Positions 1-12,338 of a stretch of 64,000 nt of DNA are shown piece after piece. The DNA is from Didymella arachidicola. Taxonomy: Eukaryota; Ascomycota; Dothideomycetes; Pleosporales; Didymellaceae. Numbering within the stretch: position 1 is the stretch's first letter; each line of letters begins with the position of its first letter. The stretch spans positions 1,488,001-1,552,000 of the forward strand of contig CM049994.1 in NCBI GenBank assembly GCA_016630955.3. The letters run 5' to 3'. Under the pieces are notes generated by a model. The model worked only from the letters and a program-made list of their open reading frames with translations. It was not told where the DNA came from and searched no databases. A program made the translations under genes and the position numbers.

Positions 1-2
1 AA

Positions 3-92
3 CGGGCGTTCCAGGTACTTGCGGAGAACATCCAGAGGGAGAGAGATGGGCGAAAGCTAGTCAACGAGGTTAATCGCGACAGAGGCTATTAG
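3..92 (+). CDS. 3' end of an unidentified gene (partial)
   Basis: An open frame enters from the left edge and stops at a TAG at 90-92, giving 29 residues. They are charged and helix-like, rich in Glu, Arg and Asn, and end in NRDRGY. It is convergent with the yos9-like gene that ends at 152. The composition looks coding, but the fragment is too short to name; it could be chance. Confidence 0.4.
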   Translation, partial: RAFQVLAENIQRERDGRKLVNEVNRDRGY

Positions 93-151
93 CGCATAGA
101 GACTTTTGGAGAATGTTGTATAGTTTGTGAATCGAGAGAGTATTTTCGTGT

Positions 152-1904
152 TTATAACTCGTCTTTATATACTTCCTCGCTGCCCTCCTGAGATGCTTCC
201 TCTCTTTCGGGTACAGGATCCTCAGCAGGCTGTTCTTGCTTGCCGGTACCCATGCCCTTGCCGGCACCCTGCTCGGCTTTCTCTTCCTTTGTTGCTTTCC
301 CTCCTTTGTCATCCTTGCCACTCTCTTTGCCCTTAGGTGCCTCCTCATCTTCCTCCTCGGCTTCAATGATACCCCTGAACTCTCTGCCTCGTGGTGTGTC
401 GACAAGGTCAAGCTTCCAAGCCTTCTTGCCAGCTAACTTGCGCAAATTGCCCTTGAACTTCTCTACATCCTTGGGGTCATTGATGCTGAGCTTCTTCATT
501 TCTTCTTTCGACATCTGCGTGCCGTCGCTGGCGGCCACAGTGCCAACATACGTCTCCTTGCCGCCGCCGACAACGACGCTCTTCTCGATGACCTTGCCTT
601 CGCTGCCAACGAGAGATTGTGCGCCGACCTCGATGTCGCCAATGATAGGTCCGCGCTTCGTTGAGCCTTCAAGGCCGTCGGCGATGTCGCGCAGCGGATT
701 TGTGTTTGCGTTGTCTTCGGACTCGGCGAGAGCCAGGAGACGCTCCGTTTCGCGGATCTTAGCCTCGAGCGTAACGGCCTCCCACTCCTCGGCGTCGGCA
801 GCAGGAATGACAGCTTGGCATGTGATTGGGTGCGCGAGGTTCTTTTGAGGTGGGAGGAATGCGACGTCGTGACAGAGGCGGGGTGTATCGATTACCATCA
901 GGTAGGAGCATGTACTTGTCTCCTTGATCATCGCGATTCTATCTGCGGATTGCGGGTTGCAGTGGAACTAGGCTTGTGTCAATGATGTGGCCAGGGTAGA
1001 TTCAGGCGCAACATACCTGTACGTCGATCTTGCGCGGTTTGCCCGTCAGGTCACACTCGGTGCCGTCAGTAAGGCGCTGGACCATGTATCTGCTGGAACC
1101 TTTCGACTCCAGACGAGGTATCTGCAGGGCCTTTTCTTCATCGTCAGGCGCATTGCCCTCATCGTCGAGGGACTCCTTGCTGCCTGCCTCGGTGCCCAAC
1201 GTTTTGCGTGTCGCGTCCTTCTTTTTCTTCTCGTCTTTATTGGAGAAGCGGCCGAGCACGAAACTGTGAACGCTCGTGTCCTCCACAGGCGGGTAGATTG
1301 GAACGCCACGGCTCGGAGGTAGCTGGTGGAACTGCTTCACTTCATTCTTGTAGCAGAAGCTGTAGCTCCACCATCCACTGAGATAGTAGATGCAGCTCCC
1401 GCGCATGCCCTCTAGCAGCTCCCACCCGCGATCTGTTGCGCGCACCAGCTCCTTCTCCTCCTCGGCCTTCGCCTCCTCGGCGCTCGTGGTATTGTTGTGC
1501 GGCACATCGTCGGGTATTATGGGTATGCTGCACAAATATCGCTGGCCTTGCAGGACCACCGCCTCGTATGTGACCGGTAGCGCGTCAGCGGTCGGCGCGT
1601 CTACGGAGGGTTGCTCGTGCTTGGAGAGCTCTTGTGCTTGCTGTGAACCAGGCGTGCCGGCGACGGCGCTGGTGGGCGGTGAGGGTATTTGCTGGTTGAG
1701 GAGAGTGGTTGCGTCGTCTTCTAGTATGAATGTGTCTGGCCACGCGACTTCGTACTGACAGCTGTAAGTTCATGTGCATGTATTGGCTTGCATCCCATGC
1801 CGTCATACCTGTGGAAATGCAAGCAGGTCGTCGAAAACGCTAAACGCATGCTGGTGAGCAAGCGCGACACGCAGGACCGCCGGCAGGGCCCAGAAATTCC
1901 TCAT
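152..1904 (-). CDS. yos9: Yos9/OS-9-like ER lectin of ER-associated degradation
   Basis: Three exons (1904-1809, 1754-1017, 967-152; GT-AG introns of 54 and 49 nt) give 549 residues. Yos9/OS-9 proteins bind trimmed N-glycans on misfolded glycoproteins in the ER lumen and hand them to the Hrd1 ubiquitin ligase. Visible here: a signal-peptide-like N-terminus (MRNFWALPAVLRVALAH) followed by DLLAFPQYEVAW, a family hallmark. An MRH domain follows, with GSCIYYLSGWWSYSFCYKN (the WW motif and paired Cys). After it come an acidic linker and a C-terminal YKDEL retention signal. The start is the first ATG before the hydrophobic segment. Intron 1 joins FPQ to YEV and intron 2 joins DVQ to FHCNPQ, both in frame. 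Length and ending fit filamentous fungal Yos9. Assignment is strong; mannose-binding specificity is inferred from the family. Confidence 0.93.
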
Positions 1905-2350
1905 CTTGATCTCGTACGGATGCAGTTCTTAGCTGGGAACGAGTTGGAGCTTGACCTGGGTTGGAGACAGATGTCACTTCCGAGCTGACTGCGCTAAACT
2001 TAAATAGGTGGACCACGGCGTCGCTGCATCTCAATCAGGCACAGGAAGCAGGGCAGAACCGGCGTACAATCGTATATCATATGGATTTCTCTCCTCTATA
2101 GTTACTTGTACCTGCTGTTTCTGTCAAAGTCGTGGACGCAGTATTTCTGCGAGCCCGTTTCCCATCTTGTTTGTACAATTTTAACGCCGGTGAATGCCAA
2201 TCAGCAAACAACAATGACTCTACACAAACCATGAACCCACCAACGCCCGCTAACAATACAAATGGATATCATGTTATACGACGGAAAAGAAAGCGAAAGG
2301 TAACTGCGCGTTGCACGGGGTTTTCAAAGCCCTCGACGTCTAACAGGGGC
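1905..2350. other. Intergenic: yos9 upstream / rad53-like downstream
   Basis: 446 bp between the yos9-like start and the end of the kinase gene. It should hold the yos9 promoter. I see no gene; the short plus-strand frame around 2132-2452 overlaps the kinase C-terminus in antisense. Confidence 0.5.
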
Positions 2351-5300
2351 CTACTGCCTAAGAACCTGGAAGCTCGTGTTGGCAGGTCGTGGATGTTTGC
2401 CAGATCCCAGATTGAACTCGCAGCGGAACTTCAAGCATTCGGCGCTTCGTGAGTCCTGGTATACCTGGATGATGTCGCCAGTGTGAAGATGTCCAAACAA
2501 GGCCCGCCCGCTCTCGTCCATCTGCTTTAAATGCTTGCCGTTGATCGAGATGCCATGGGTCGCGCAGGTCCAGATACCGACATTCAGCTTCTCAAGACTT
2601 GTCCAATCTTTGTTCTTCTGAGACAATTCCTGGACTGTCTCAGCAGTGTCGCCACCGGAGGAGTACCAGAAGATTATAAATGCGGTCTTCGGGATCCGAG
2701 TGTCGCGGCTCTGATCATATACAATTGTATTATTCGCAAGTCGTCCCCATGAAGTTTTGCTCTTGTCAATGTTGAGCACAAGATTTGGCACAAACGAGTC
2801 AGGCGTAGCTACAAGCTTGCCCAGCCTTCTCGGAGGGGGTCGAATGTCAAGTTCAGCTGGCACAGAAGGGACTTCTGCAGATGGTGATGGCTCATGTCCT
2901 TCACCTGTCTGCGAACCGCTCGCAACGCTGCTGCTGGCAACCGACCCTCTTGTTGTGTCCTGGTAAGCAGAGGCGCCATCTGCGGCTTCCTTTTGAGCGC
3001 CCACAAAGTCGAAGCCACTGACTCTCGACGCATACTCCAAGTTGTGAGTGTTTGGATCAAGAGGGTCGTAGTAATAGGAGGCGGTCACTGGTAGACTGAT
3101 TTGACGGTTCGAAGCAGCTGGTCGAGCTTTCGGTGTCGGCTCGCTGATCTGACTCGCAAATTTGGCAGATTGATCCAATGAGTTGTGCGGAAGGACATCA
3201 GGGGTACGAGGCGTGGCTGGCTCGTTGGTGTCATAGATCCCGGATCCAGGCGATGCTGGTGAAGTCATGTTCATCTCGCGCACAAGAGACTCAGTGCCCA
3301 GGAGGCTGGGGGACGAAAAGCCTCTTTCAAGATGAGGCGGGGCGCTGAACGGGATCTCGCGTTCGGCTCCTCCAGCCGTGTGGCTGAAGATAGGTGCGCT
3401 GTCGCGGTAGTCAGAGTCGGTGACATTGGGCTCTGAGAGTGCCTCGTGTGCATGCTCATGCAGGATGCCAGAGCTTTGCAAAGCGGACTGTCCGATCTCT
3501 CCGAAGAGTCGTGGGCGTCGGGGTGTGGGCATAATCTTGAAGCTCTCATCCTCACCGACGACTTCTTCGGACAAAAAGGAAGCCTCACCGCTAGACTCCT
3601 CCTCATTGTCGCGCACCTGATTGCGGGGATATAGAGGATCCGCGCGAATGCGCTTTGTTTGCCTGCTTTCTCCTACCAGAGCGATCAGTTCGTCATCAAC
3701 ACCTGCTTCATCTTCCGATTCTGGAATCTCGTCCTCCTCCAGCTCGCCTCCGATGCTTAGTTGCGATAATTGTTGTTCTGCTTCTTCCTCTTCCTCTTCA
3801 ACGATCGACTGCAGTGATGGATCTGGTGGAATAGCAGCACCTTCCTTTAGCCATGCATGAGCGAGACATGTACGAGCGTCAGGCCTTTCAGAAGGGTCGA
3901 TCTGGAGCATCCGGATTAGAAGATCAATGCATGAGGGAGAAACTCCCACTCGCTTCAGCGGTTCCGTGCTCAGCTCAGTGGTGGTGATGTTGTTGTACAT
4001 GGCCTGGCCGGTGGCATCGGCAATGCCCTTGAAGGGAGGTTCACCACATAGTGCGTACCACAAGACTCCGCCGAATGACCAGATGTCTACCGAAGAACTG
4101 TACTGATGGTACTGCTTAGCTCCCCGTCGCCGCTTGGTGCCTTTAGATTCTCCATAGTCTGGGAAGACTTCGGGTGCGCAATACAGCAAAGTGCCACAAA
4201 ACGTCTTGAGGAATGTCTCTTCATGCTTGACTACCTTTGAGAGGCCGAAGTCGGATAGTTTGACTCTGAGCGGGTCCACATCAGCGATAAGGATATTGTC
4301 TGGTTTGATATCGCGGTGCGTGATTTGTGAGCGATGTAGGTAGGTAAGGGCGCTCAAGATCTGTTGAGCGATGATTCGTACCAGCATTTCGCTCATGGGC
4401 CCGTTCAGGTTCAAGTAGGCCTGAAGATCGCCGTGACGAACGTATTCCATGATGATGTAGAGATAGTCGCCCTGATCATGATACTCCACGAATTCGACGA
4501 TGTTGGGATGTCGCAGGCCTTGCATGATTCTCATCTCGTTGTCGATCTTTTTATCGAGTTGCCCATTTTTCATGAAGCGGCGCTTTTCCAGCTCTTTGGC
4601 CGCGAGAAGCTTGCCTTCCATCTTGGTGGCAAGTTGGTGCACAGTCGCGAAAGCCCCCTTGCCAATGATCCCTGGTGCAGATGAGTGGCATGTCTCATTG
4701 AGCAGACTTGACTACATACCGACGATGTTGTAGTTGGCACCACCATCCCATTTCATTGTTGGTCCGCCATAGTTCTTACCAATGCGCTGAACAGCTTGGT
4801 GTTGTCAGCGCCAAACTCTCGCTTGAAAGACGTTTACTGACCTTTGTGCCTATCGTCGCCTTTTGCGCAGTCGGCGATAAACTCTCGAAGATTTGCCCGA
4901 AATCGGTCAATGTGCGATACCCTTGAAGGAACACGGACAACGAATTTGATCATGTCGGCATCATTGGAGCTTTGTATACAGATTATAGATCCCGAGCCGC
5001 ACATACGTGTCCTACTGAAACGCTTGTCTTTATGTTTCAGCAGCTGATCGTCGACGATTGTGCCGTTAGTAGAGAGATCTTCTATCATCAGTATACCATC
5101 CAGGTTGAGATAGATGCGGAAATGCTGATTGCTGATACGCTTGCCAGAGTCCTGGCCGAAGACAATGTCGGCACTGTTTGGGTTTCGACCAAAGATGAAG
5201 CCGAGATCCTTGAAGCGCAGGGTATGCGCAGAAGACATGCGCAACGCCAGATCAGCGCCCGCTCTAGAATTCTGACCAGCCCGCACTCCATTATCGTTGA

Positions 5301-5550
5301 TTATGATGGTCTCCTGCTCCTCAATGTCCGTCAAAGACGCGTTCATCGGATCAGGGTCAAGAGAGTTGCGGAAGAGGACGTGTTCAGGGCGGGTCTCGGC
5401 AGTATTCTCAACGATTTTCATCGCCGCAGGTGTTGAAGGATGCAGGATCACAAGGACGTCAGCGATGTCACCATCGTTGAGCCCAGAATTGTTCCTGCCT
5501 AAGCGACGTGGATCGAGGACCTGCTGAGTGGATGGTTGTGTCTGCGACAT
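2351..5550 (-). CDS. rad53: Rad53/Chk2-like checkpoint kinase with FHA domains
   Basis: Three exons (5550-4842, 4794-4720, 4671-2351) give 1034 residues. Rad53/Chk2 kinases are activated by Mec1/Tel1 after DNA damage or replication stress and phosphorylate targets in the nucleus. The N-terminal FHA domain shows GFIFGRNPNSADIVF, ISNQHFRIYLN and STNGTIVD. The protein kinase domain follows, with glycine loop GKGAFATVH, Lys in LAAKELEKRRF, HRDIKPDN, DFGLSK and CAPEVF. A long acidic, Ser/Pro-rich linker leads to a divergent second FHA-like region ending about 25 residues before the stop. This FHA-kinase-FHA order matches Rad53 rather than single-FHA Chk2/PRD-4. The second intron lies inside the glycine-loop codons, a useful check of the model. 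The SQ/TQ at the N-terminus (MSQTQPSTQQ) fits phosphorylation by Mec1/Tel1-type kinases. Confidence 0.9.
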
Positions 5551-6795
5551 AATGTAGAACGATGGGGCGACAGCGAAACAGCGATAGAATGGGTCCGATC
5601 TTGAACGAAAGGGTCTGGAGGTCGGCGGCGAAAGACGGTGTCCGTGTCAACGATTGAAGGAAGGGCAAACGTTGAGGTATTGACCGCGCTGCGCAAATAG
5701 ATTGAGTGGTTGGACGTTAGACGGGAGTGAAGGCTGTAAGTGTCCGTCTCCGTATGTGCCAGTACCCAGTGTGTCTGCAGAAATTCTGGCCGGTGACTTT
5801 CACGTTCCTTTTGTGTAGCTACAGGGGCATAACAGCACCATGCGCTTACAAGGTTGCGCTGAGCTCGTGACTTCGAGCTCTGCTATGCACTGCGATGTCT
5901 GGCTGAGAGGATCGACCGTCTCAACTACAGCGAGACTCTGACCCAAAGGCTTTGCTATCTACCAACGACGTATTGGCTTGTACTGCAAGTATGTGTGCTG
6001 TAGCAGTGAATTCGGCTGTGCGAGAATCTTTGGTCGCGGGTAAGGCAGCAAAGTCGGGAACCTGCACGAGGCTTTATAGGTGGAGGTCGAAAGATAGCGC
6101 GGAGATAGCGATGGCTTTGACTGGGCGAGTGTCGCGAGGCAGACGTTTGCCTGGTCGAAGGAACGTGTGGGGATGGTGAACGCGGAGGTCGCCCGGGAAA
6201 CGGGGATGTCGCAGGAGCTTCAATGAGCGGCAGGAGCGATCTAGGTGCTGTGTTCCAGGTACAGAAGCTGCAATTGCCGTAAGAGAATGGCGTACAATGC
6301 GGAAGAGAGCAAAAAGAACGCTGCGGCCGCCGTGAGAAGTGAAGGGAAGCAGCCCTCGATTGTTCGGAGCCGTGAGACATCCACAGTAACACGGAGCTGA
6401 TTGGCTGGCCTCGAAACTCTATTCCAAGCACAGATCACAACAGGCAACACTCCTTGCCACGCAATCACGTTTTTGGCTGACTCGACGCGTCGAACCGCTA
6501 GACGCACGCGTCAAATTGATTGGGCTGTTTCATACGTCACTGACACACCGAAGGACCCACAGATTGAGACGAACGGCCGTTCATAAGGCTCTCCTCATGT
6601 TGTGGAAAAACTTGAACACCACAATTGTCTCAGCAGCGTTTTCCATGATTGTCGGCTTAATATTCGATTTACCCTGCCTTTCTCAGACTTCTCGGACAAT
6701 TTTTGCACCCAATGGTTTCCAACCTCCATCTAGAGATGTGCAGAGCATGTATCCGCCTGATGTTCGACTGGCATCAGCAAAGAATTCTCCACTCT
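5551..6795. other. Intergenic, 1.2 kb
   Basis: Lies between the kinase start and the P450 stop and should contain the kinase promoter. Short frames exist on both strands but none has family motifs, plausible introns or a consistent frame. I see no RNA gene or repeat. Confidence 0.5.
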
Positions 6796-8415
6796 TCACG
6801 CCCCAGATCTCTTGCTAAATATGACATCAACGTCTTTGAGGTCCACTGCAAACCATCCACCCCATCTCGGCGTGCCCTTCGTATCGATCTCGAATTGCTG
6901 GACCAATCTCGCCAACGCCTTGACGACGAACATTCTTCCCATATGCTGACCAGGACAACTCCTGCTTCTGCCGCCGAAACCCAGCCACAACGCATCCATC
7001 CTCCCAATTTCCCTTTTCTTCTGCTCCGTGCCATCTGCAAGCCAGCGGTCAGGTAGGAATGACTCTGGGTCAGGAAACAGTGTTGGATCGTGATGCACAG
7101 CCCACGGATGCACGCCCGCTGTTGTGCCTGCAGGCAAGTACGTATTGCACATCTCGGCTCCAGTAGACGGCGCAACGCGAGGCAGGAAGAAGCCGATCGC
7201 GGGGTAGAGGCGCATGCTCTCCTTCATGACCGCGAGGAACAATGGCACTTTGGTGATGATGTCCGTGTAACGCGAGTCTTGACCTATGCTCTGTTGCTTC
7301 ATGTCTTGTCGCAGCCGGTCAAGGACTGCAGGATGGCGCGACACCGTCAACAGGCATGCAGCTAGGGTAACCATGATGGTGTCATGCCCGGCGCCAAAGT
7401 TTGTCAAGCTGATCCCGAGAACCCATGATGGCTTGAAGCGTGCCTCTTTGTCGTGGTGCAACTTCATGAGGGAGGCTAACAGATCCTTCTCCGGGCTATT
7501 GATATTGAATGGCTCATCATTGTCGTCATCTTCTGGCGCTCTAGTATCTCGGGACAACACAAGCCCAGGTCTGTCTGCTGGCATCTTCGCGTCCTTCATA
7601 CTGTCCAACTTTGCCAAACGAGCTTTGACAGTCGGAACTACAACTCCGAAGATGGGCCAGAATTTAGGTATCGGGAGGCCGAGCGCAACGCAGAAGGGGA
7701 GTATGAGCATTCCGCCTATCTTTGGCAACGAGTGTATGACTCTGATGAAGCCAGGAAACAGACCGAGCATAGTGAAGCATCCCCAGACACTATCGCCTGA
7801 AGCCAGGTTCCCACCATCGTTACCTTGGCCAGCATAGTTGAGGTTCTTGGAGAGCACGAACGAACCCAAGGCGTCGAGCGCAAAGATGTGCGTCCATTCG
7901 GCGAGGTCCACCGGCTTGCCGTCCAAGGCCCTCAGCTTGTCCGAGTAGTGATCGATGTAGGTGTCGAGATGATGCTCGTGCTTTTCCAGGCTAGCGACCG
8001 AGTACGCAGGTCCGATTGCCCGACGCTGCATTCTGTACTCACTCGTCCTCATCTCGGTGAGCAAATCCAAATGCTCGCCATCCCGTATTCTTCTCTCCTT
8101 GTCCGGTGCTGCACACGCCTGATACCAGTCACCTTTCACAAAGTCGGTGCCGGCACCATAGGCCATTTTGACTGCTTCCTCTGAGCATACGAGGACCTGG
8201 TCAGGTGCTATGCGTACAATGCGACCATATTGTTTATGAAGCTGGGGCATGAAGATATTGCAACGTCCTTGCCGAACTTGCATTACTAGCCACCACTTTG
8301 TGATGCGTGCAAACCATGGACCTGGGACACTAGCAAGTGGATGGAAGTAAAGTCGGTAGATTGCAGTGTAGATGAGCGTTGCCCCGATGACAGTCAGTGC
8401 TGCGGTCGTATACAT
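6796..8415 (-). CDS. Cytochrome P450 monooxygenase
   Basis: A single uninterrupted frame of 539 residues. It begins with a hydrophobic ER anchor (about residues 3-20) and the fungal LYFHPLASVPGPWFA hinge. The I-helix motif is FGAGHDTIMVT (A-G-x-D-T). The K-helix ExxR is in KESMRLYPA. PDRW stands in place of PERF, and the heme loop is FGGRSRSCPGQHMG with the proximal Cys. The arrangement and the FHPLASVPGPW start resemble the pisatin-demethylase-like/CYP52-65 broad group of fungal P450s, but subfamily and substrate cannot be told from sequence alone. No other biosynthetic gene is adjacent, so a stand-alone detoxifying or modifying role is as likely as membership of a metabolite cluster. All catalytic motifs are intact. 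Confidence 0.93.
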   Translation of the reverse strand: MYTTAALTVIGATLIYTAIYRLYFHPLASVPGPWFARITKWWLVMQVRQGRCNIFMPQLHKQYGRIVRIAPDQVLVCSEEAVKMAYGAGTDFVKGDWYQACAAPDKERRIRDGEHLDLLTEMRTSEYRMQRRAIGPAYSVASLEKHEHHLDTYIDHYSDKLRALDGKPVDLAEWTHIFALDALGSFVLSKNLNYAGQGNDGGNLASGDSVWGCFTMLGLFPGFIRVIHSLPKIGGMLILPFCVALGLPIPKFWPIFGVVVPTVKARLAKLDSMKDAKMPADRPGLVLSRDTRAPEDDDNDEPFNINSPEKDLLASLMKLHHDKEARFKPSWVLGISLTNFGAGHDTIMVTLAACLLTVSRHPAVLDRLRQDMKQQSIGQDSRYTDIITKVPLFLAVMKESMRLYPAIGFFLPRVAPSTGAEMCNTYLPAGTTAGVHPWAVHHDPTLFPDPESFLPDRWLADGTEQKKREIGRMDALWLGFGGRSRSCPGQHMGRMFVVKALARLVQQFEIDTKGTPRWGGWFAVDLKDVDVIFSKRSGA

Positions 8416-9527
8416 ATCTGTCTTGAAGTAAGGTCATCTGGAAGACCAAGAAATCAGCAGAGCAGAGCAGGAAGGTCTTATACTAAAGGTCACGTCAAGT
8501 CAGATTGTTGGAGTGCTTACCATAGTACTGTTGAGGGTGGTTAAGCCTAGTTACGTGTTCGGCCACTAGGTATGTGCTGGGCGAATGAGTAACGTTCTTC
8601 AATGCGGGGAGGGGAAGTTTCATTGGCAGTGCTCGAAGATCTGCACTCAGGCGTGCCGCACAAAATCCGCTGCTCACATCAGCAATGTTAAACACCAAAC
8701 TCATATCTTATTAGTTTACCAGAGTGACAGATCCATCATAAGGAATTTTTTGCGCCCCGTTCACACGCCTTGTGCCCCTGCCGTCAGTTGCTTTGATCTT
8801 CCTCCTTCTCCACATCCTCAATGTGTCGACCCTCCGCGTCTACACTGCGGTTTCGATCCTTCTCATCTGCCACTCCTGGTAGAGAACCATTTTCACTACC
8901 TACTTGCACCTCTGAAGCCTTGTGCCACCCGTGTCTCCTCCAGCGCTTCTCCGTGAACAGCGGATTTTCCTCCTTGTCATGCGCCTCCTGTGAAATGGTG
9001 TCAATAACCTCTAGCTTAAGACCATTCGGTTCCGGGAAGAGTTATTTGCTACACTATGTGAGGTGACCAAATGGAACGGCTGAGGCATAGGGCAGTATAA
9101 AATATTCTATTCGCAGTTGTCCTTCATCCCGATCGCCTACGTCATGGAACGGAAGACAGTTCCTTTATGTCTTCACAAGTCCACTGTTCAACGATGTTCT
9201 TGTCGTAGTTGTCTCCATCGTTACACACTCTGTATGCTGTCACTGTTCGTTGGATTCGTCCACGCTGTCACATTATTGTTCTAAGCAGGTAGCTGACTTG
9301 ATGATTTCCATAGCTGTCTGATATGGAAGGGGTGATCGCTGTAGGTAGCGCCAGATGGGCGACGTCAAGCGCGACAAGCGCGCACTAACAGACGTCGATC
9401 CGGGGAAGTGGAGTGCTTAAGACAACCAAGCACGTCGAAGAATGTCCAGAAAGGCTTCGGATCGTAAACGAGCGGGCGCTGGGAAACTGGTGAGCCGAAA
9501 GTCTGTTTCCTAGGCGACAGTGAAATC
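8416..9527. other. Intergenic, 1.1 kb
   Basis: Upstream of the P450 and downstream of the anchored protein gene. Contains a pyrimidine-rich stretch near 8790-8900. No coding signal, tRNA or repeat recognised. Confidence 0.45.
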
Positions 9528-10326
9528 TTAGTCTGCCTTCAAAACAGATCCAAGTCCCTCTCTGAACAGCAGCATTGCATACCAAAGATGAAGCGTCTGT
9601 AACACATCCGGTCCCAGTGGCTTGTTCTCTTTGGGATTGCAACCTGTGTGGTCGAAAGAGATGACAACATGTCTCTTGCCCTCGTTGCTGGCTGGAGCCT
9701 CGACTTCCGACACTGAGAAGCGGTGCACGCCTGCAATGAAGCCGTCGTCCGCTCCAAAGGCGATATCGATGTAGCTATACCCAGCTGGCGAAGTTTGCAC
9801 GGATCCAGACAGTTTCACATATTTGACATCGACAATGCGGAACGCGCCAAACAGAACAGAGTGAAGGGGTGGTGGCTGGGTATCGCCAATATCGCCAGAT
9901 GTCCAGATGTGGGTTGAGATCGGTATGTCTACCAGCTCTACCGCACTTATCAGTACTCCATGTGCCAGAAGTCTGTCGAATTGGCTCACTCTTGAAGTTG
10001 ACAAGCTGACGTCTGATAAAACGCAACGCCGTTCTTTCTGGCGCAAACACATTGCCAACAAAAACCCCTGCAAGGAACTTCGCCAAAATATGCTCATGGG
10101 AAAGACAGTCTGAAATCGAGACGAGGGCAGATCGTGTGTCGTTGATGGTTATGTGATCGTGAGGGTTGACTGTTGATACTGCGAATGACTGCGCGAAGCC
10201 GCTTGGTACTTGGTCTGACGTCCTAATCCTCACTGTGGATGGCAAGGACACCGATGAATAGAGCTGTATCCCATAGTATCCTGTGATGGCGATCACGCCT
10301 GCGAGTAAGGACGAGCGACTGAGCAT
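9528..10326 (-). CDS. Membrane-anchored protein of unknown function
   Basis: Two exons (10326-9990 and 9937-9528) give 248 residues. The 52-nt intron has donor GTGAGC, branch point TACTGATAA and acceptor GGTAG, and restores the frame as NFK-K-LVDIPIS. A hydrophobic N-terminal segment (about residues 7-27) looks like a signal anchor. The rest is a globular beta-rich domain with SYIDIAFGADDGFIAGVHRF, then HVVISFDHTGCNPKENKPLG and a C-terminal helix with LWYAMLLFREGL. The late part vaguely recalls DUF1990-type proteins, but I cannot confirm that. No catalytic motif is recognised. Its function is unknown. Confidence 0.72.
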
Positions 10327-10512
10327 GGTCGAACAATATCTCGAGACCGATGGATAGGTCTGACGGACAAGACCAATCGATGCCTTGTGATATTGTTAAA
10401 AGCGTGGTGTACTTTCAACGGGCTTCCGAAGATTATATGCTCGTCGACTCATCGTTCTCCCGGTTTCTCCCACTCTCGTGTTTTCCCTTGGCGGTCGGTG
10501 CATGGCACCCGG

Positions 10513-12033
10513 CTAGCCGACGACAAGGTAACTGACGGAGTTCCGCCTTCGCTTACGTACTGTCATCTCCTCTAACTGACCTTTCAGCTTTCTCAGGTGC
10601 ATCTGTGTCTGCGAAACTTCATCACGAATCTCGTCTGTGGAAGCCGACTTTCCTTTCAGCTGGTACACCAACGCTACAAAGAGTACCACGGCAACCGACA
10701 CCAGTTGGGACCATCGACCGATTTGGTTGATTGTCTCGTTTGTCGAGCCGTCGTTCCGGATGTACCACTCGATCCAGCATATGAATGCTACCACAAGTAA
10801 TGGCGAGATGATGATGCCAGCCAGCAAGGTCAGGATGGCAAGTAGGTCGATGATGAGTCGCAGCGTTGCAGTGAGGTTGTGACGATGTGATGGCCCGCTT
10901 GACGTTCGTGTGCGAAGTTCCTGCCCTTGGCCGGTTGACTATCGATGTAGCGGTCGGGACATCAGCGTTTGAATAGAGGACCAGCTCCGCCGCATGTCAC
11001 TTCGCAGCTGCTGATCGACTTTTTTCCTGTTCTGCCAGAGGCGATTTAGCTCGTGAATTGGTGCGCGAATGGCTTCACTGCCTAGTCTGAAGACCGAGAC
11101 GATATACAGAAAGAACTGTGCTGATGAGAAAACGATAATAGCGACGCAGATCAACGGCTTGAACTCGTCGTCCGTGTCATGCTGTGTATTATGCAGCTTT
11201 ACGAATCTTGTAGTTGGCGTCGTAACGACAGCATCTAGCGATGTGCTTGGGCGGATGACCTGACTAGTGTTAAAGCACGGGTAGAAGCAATTGTTGGAGA
11301 GCTGCTGCCAGACTGTGTCAGGGTTGCTGAAGATGTTCCATATTGTCGAATTCCAGTCGCTTTTCCAATACTGCGAAGCCCAACCGTCGCTGCTCTGTGA
11401 CTGTCCATCAAGAAAGCCTGCGTAACAAAAGTGATATTGCGGGGCGGTAAGGTTCGTGGTCGGCCAAGCAACGAGGGCTGATATTGTTCCGCCCAACATG
11501 CACAGATTCCAGAGCAAGATCATGTACCTGATGATTATACTGGATCGCATCGTACGCGACCAGACCTGCAGTGGTAAGCCAACGAGGTACGCGGTAACCA
11601 CGACCGCAGTGATGGGGTCGATATCAAGCTCCACTACGTCAGGCTGTACATAGACTCCATTCACATCAGCGACTAGTGATAGGACTGACTAAGTAAGATT
11701 CGAGGTGGCCGAAAAGAACGGCAAGCTGACAAAGCTTTGGGGTTGCACGTGCGGTGGGCTCGAGACAATGATGAAGGCGTGTATTGCTGCACTGGCAGCA
11801 TATGCCACTGCTCCGGTGAGGAAGATGTTTGAAAGCCATCTAAATCGTAATGTTGCGAACGTAGGAAGTACAACAGAATAGTAGATAAACCTAGGCGTCG
11901 AGGCGTAGATGTCGCTAATGTAATAGGCACACATAATATTCTCTGCGATGACCATGAAGTCCGCCTGGCTCAGATTTGAAGAAGCCAAATCACTCTCAGC
12001 TATGGCGGTAAAGCTGTCGTTGCTTGTCGCCAT
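10513..12033 (-). CDS. Multipass membrane protein of unknown function
   Basis: Best model has three exons (12033-11749, 11688-11020, 10938-10513; 459 residues). Both introns are inferred because in-frame TAG codons (near 11689 and 10939) must be removed. Intron lengths (60 and 81 nt) are multiples of three and the exact sites are uncertain; a 42-nt first intron or a 75-nt second intron also fit. About seven hydrophobic segments are visible, including one pair after residue 55 and SAQFFLYIVSVFRLG. A large loop has N-glycosylation sites and paired Cys (NNCFYPCFNTS). The tail carries a final pair of helices and a Lys/Arg-rich coiled segment. The start is the ATG giving MATSNDSF; an upstream in-frame ATG at 12183 would add 50 basic residues without a clear role. 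No family is recognised. Confidence 0.6.
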
Positions 12034-12338
12034 CTTGCTTCCCCTCGCGGTCAAATGGCATATCTGAACCGTTGTCGAAAATAGACAAAGCCTCGAAGCA
12101 AAGCCCGAAATGTCACCAAATGTTTGGCACGAACAGAGACGCCTCCGTTCTGACCTAGGTCGATTCGACTTAGTCGCCCCCACACTACTTTAAGCCCCAC
12201 AACGCGTCATTGCGTCGGGAGAAAAAGGGCGCGACGTGTTTGTTTGAAGAATCACATGCACAATCAGAGATGTTGGTTTGATTAGACTTTTTATTCTTCT
12301 ATTTTGTCTACGTGGTATTATTATTTTATGGTTCCCGT
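12034..12338. other. Intergenic between membrane protein and aldo-keto reductase
   Basis: 305 bp. The left part is promoter for the membrane protein gene; the right part is AT-rich 3' untranslated sequence of the reductase. Nothing else seen. Confidence 0.4.

Noticed and set aside
2132..2452. Plus-strand frame of 106 codons upstream of yos9
   Set aside because: Its 3' part overlaps the kinase C-terminus in antisense and it has no motif.
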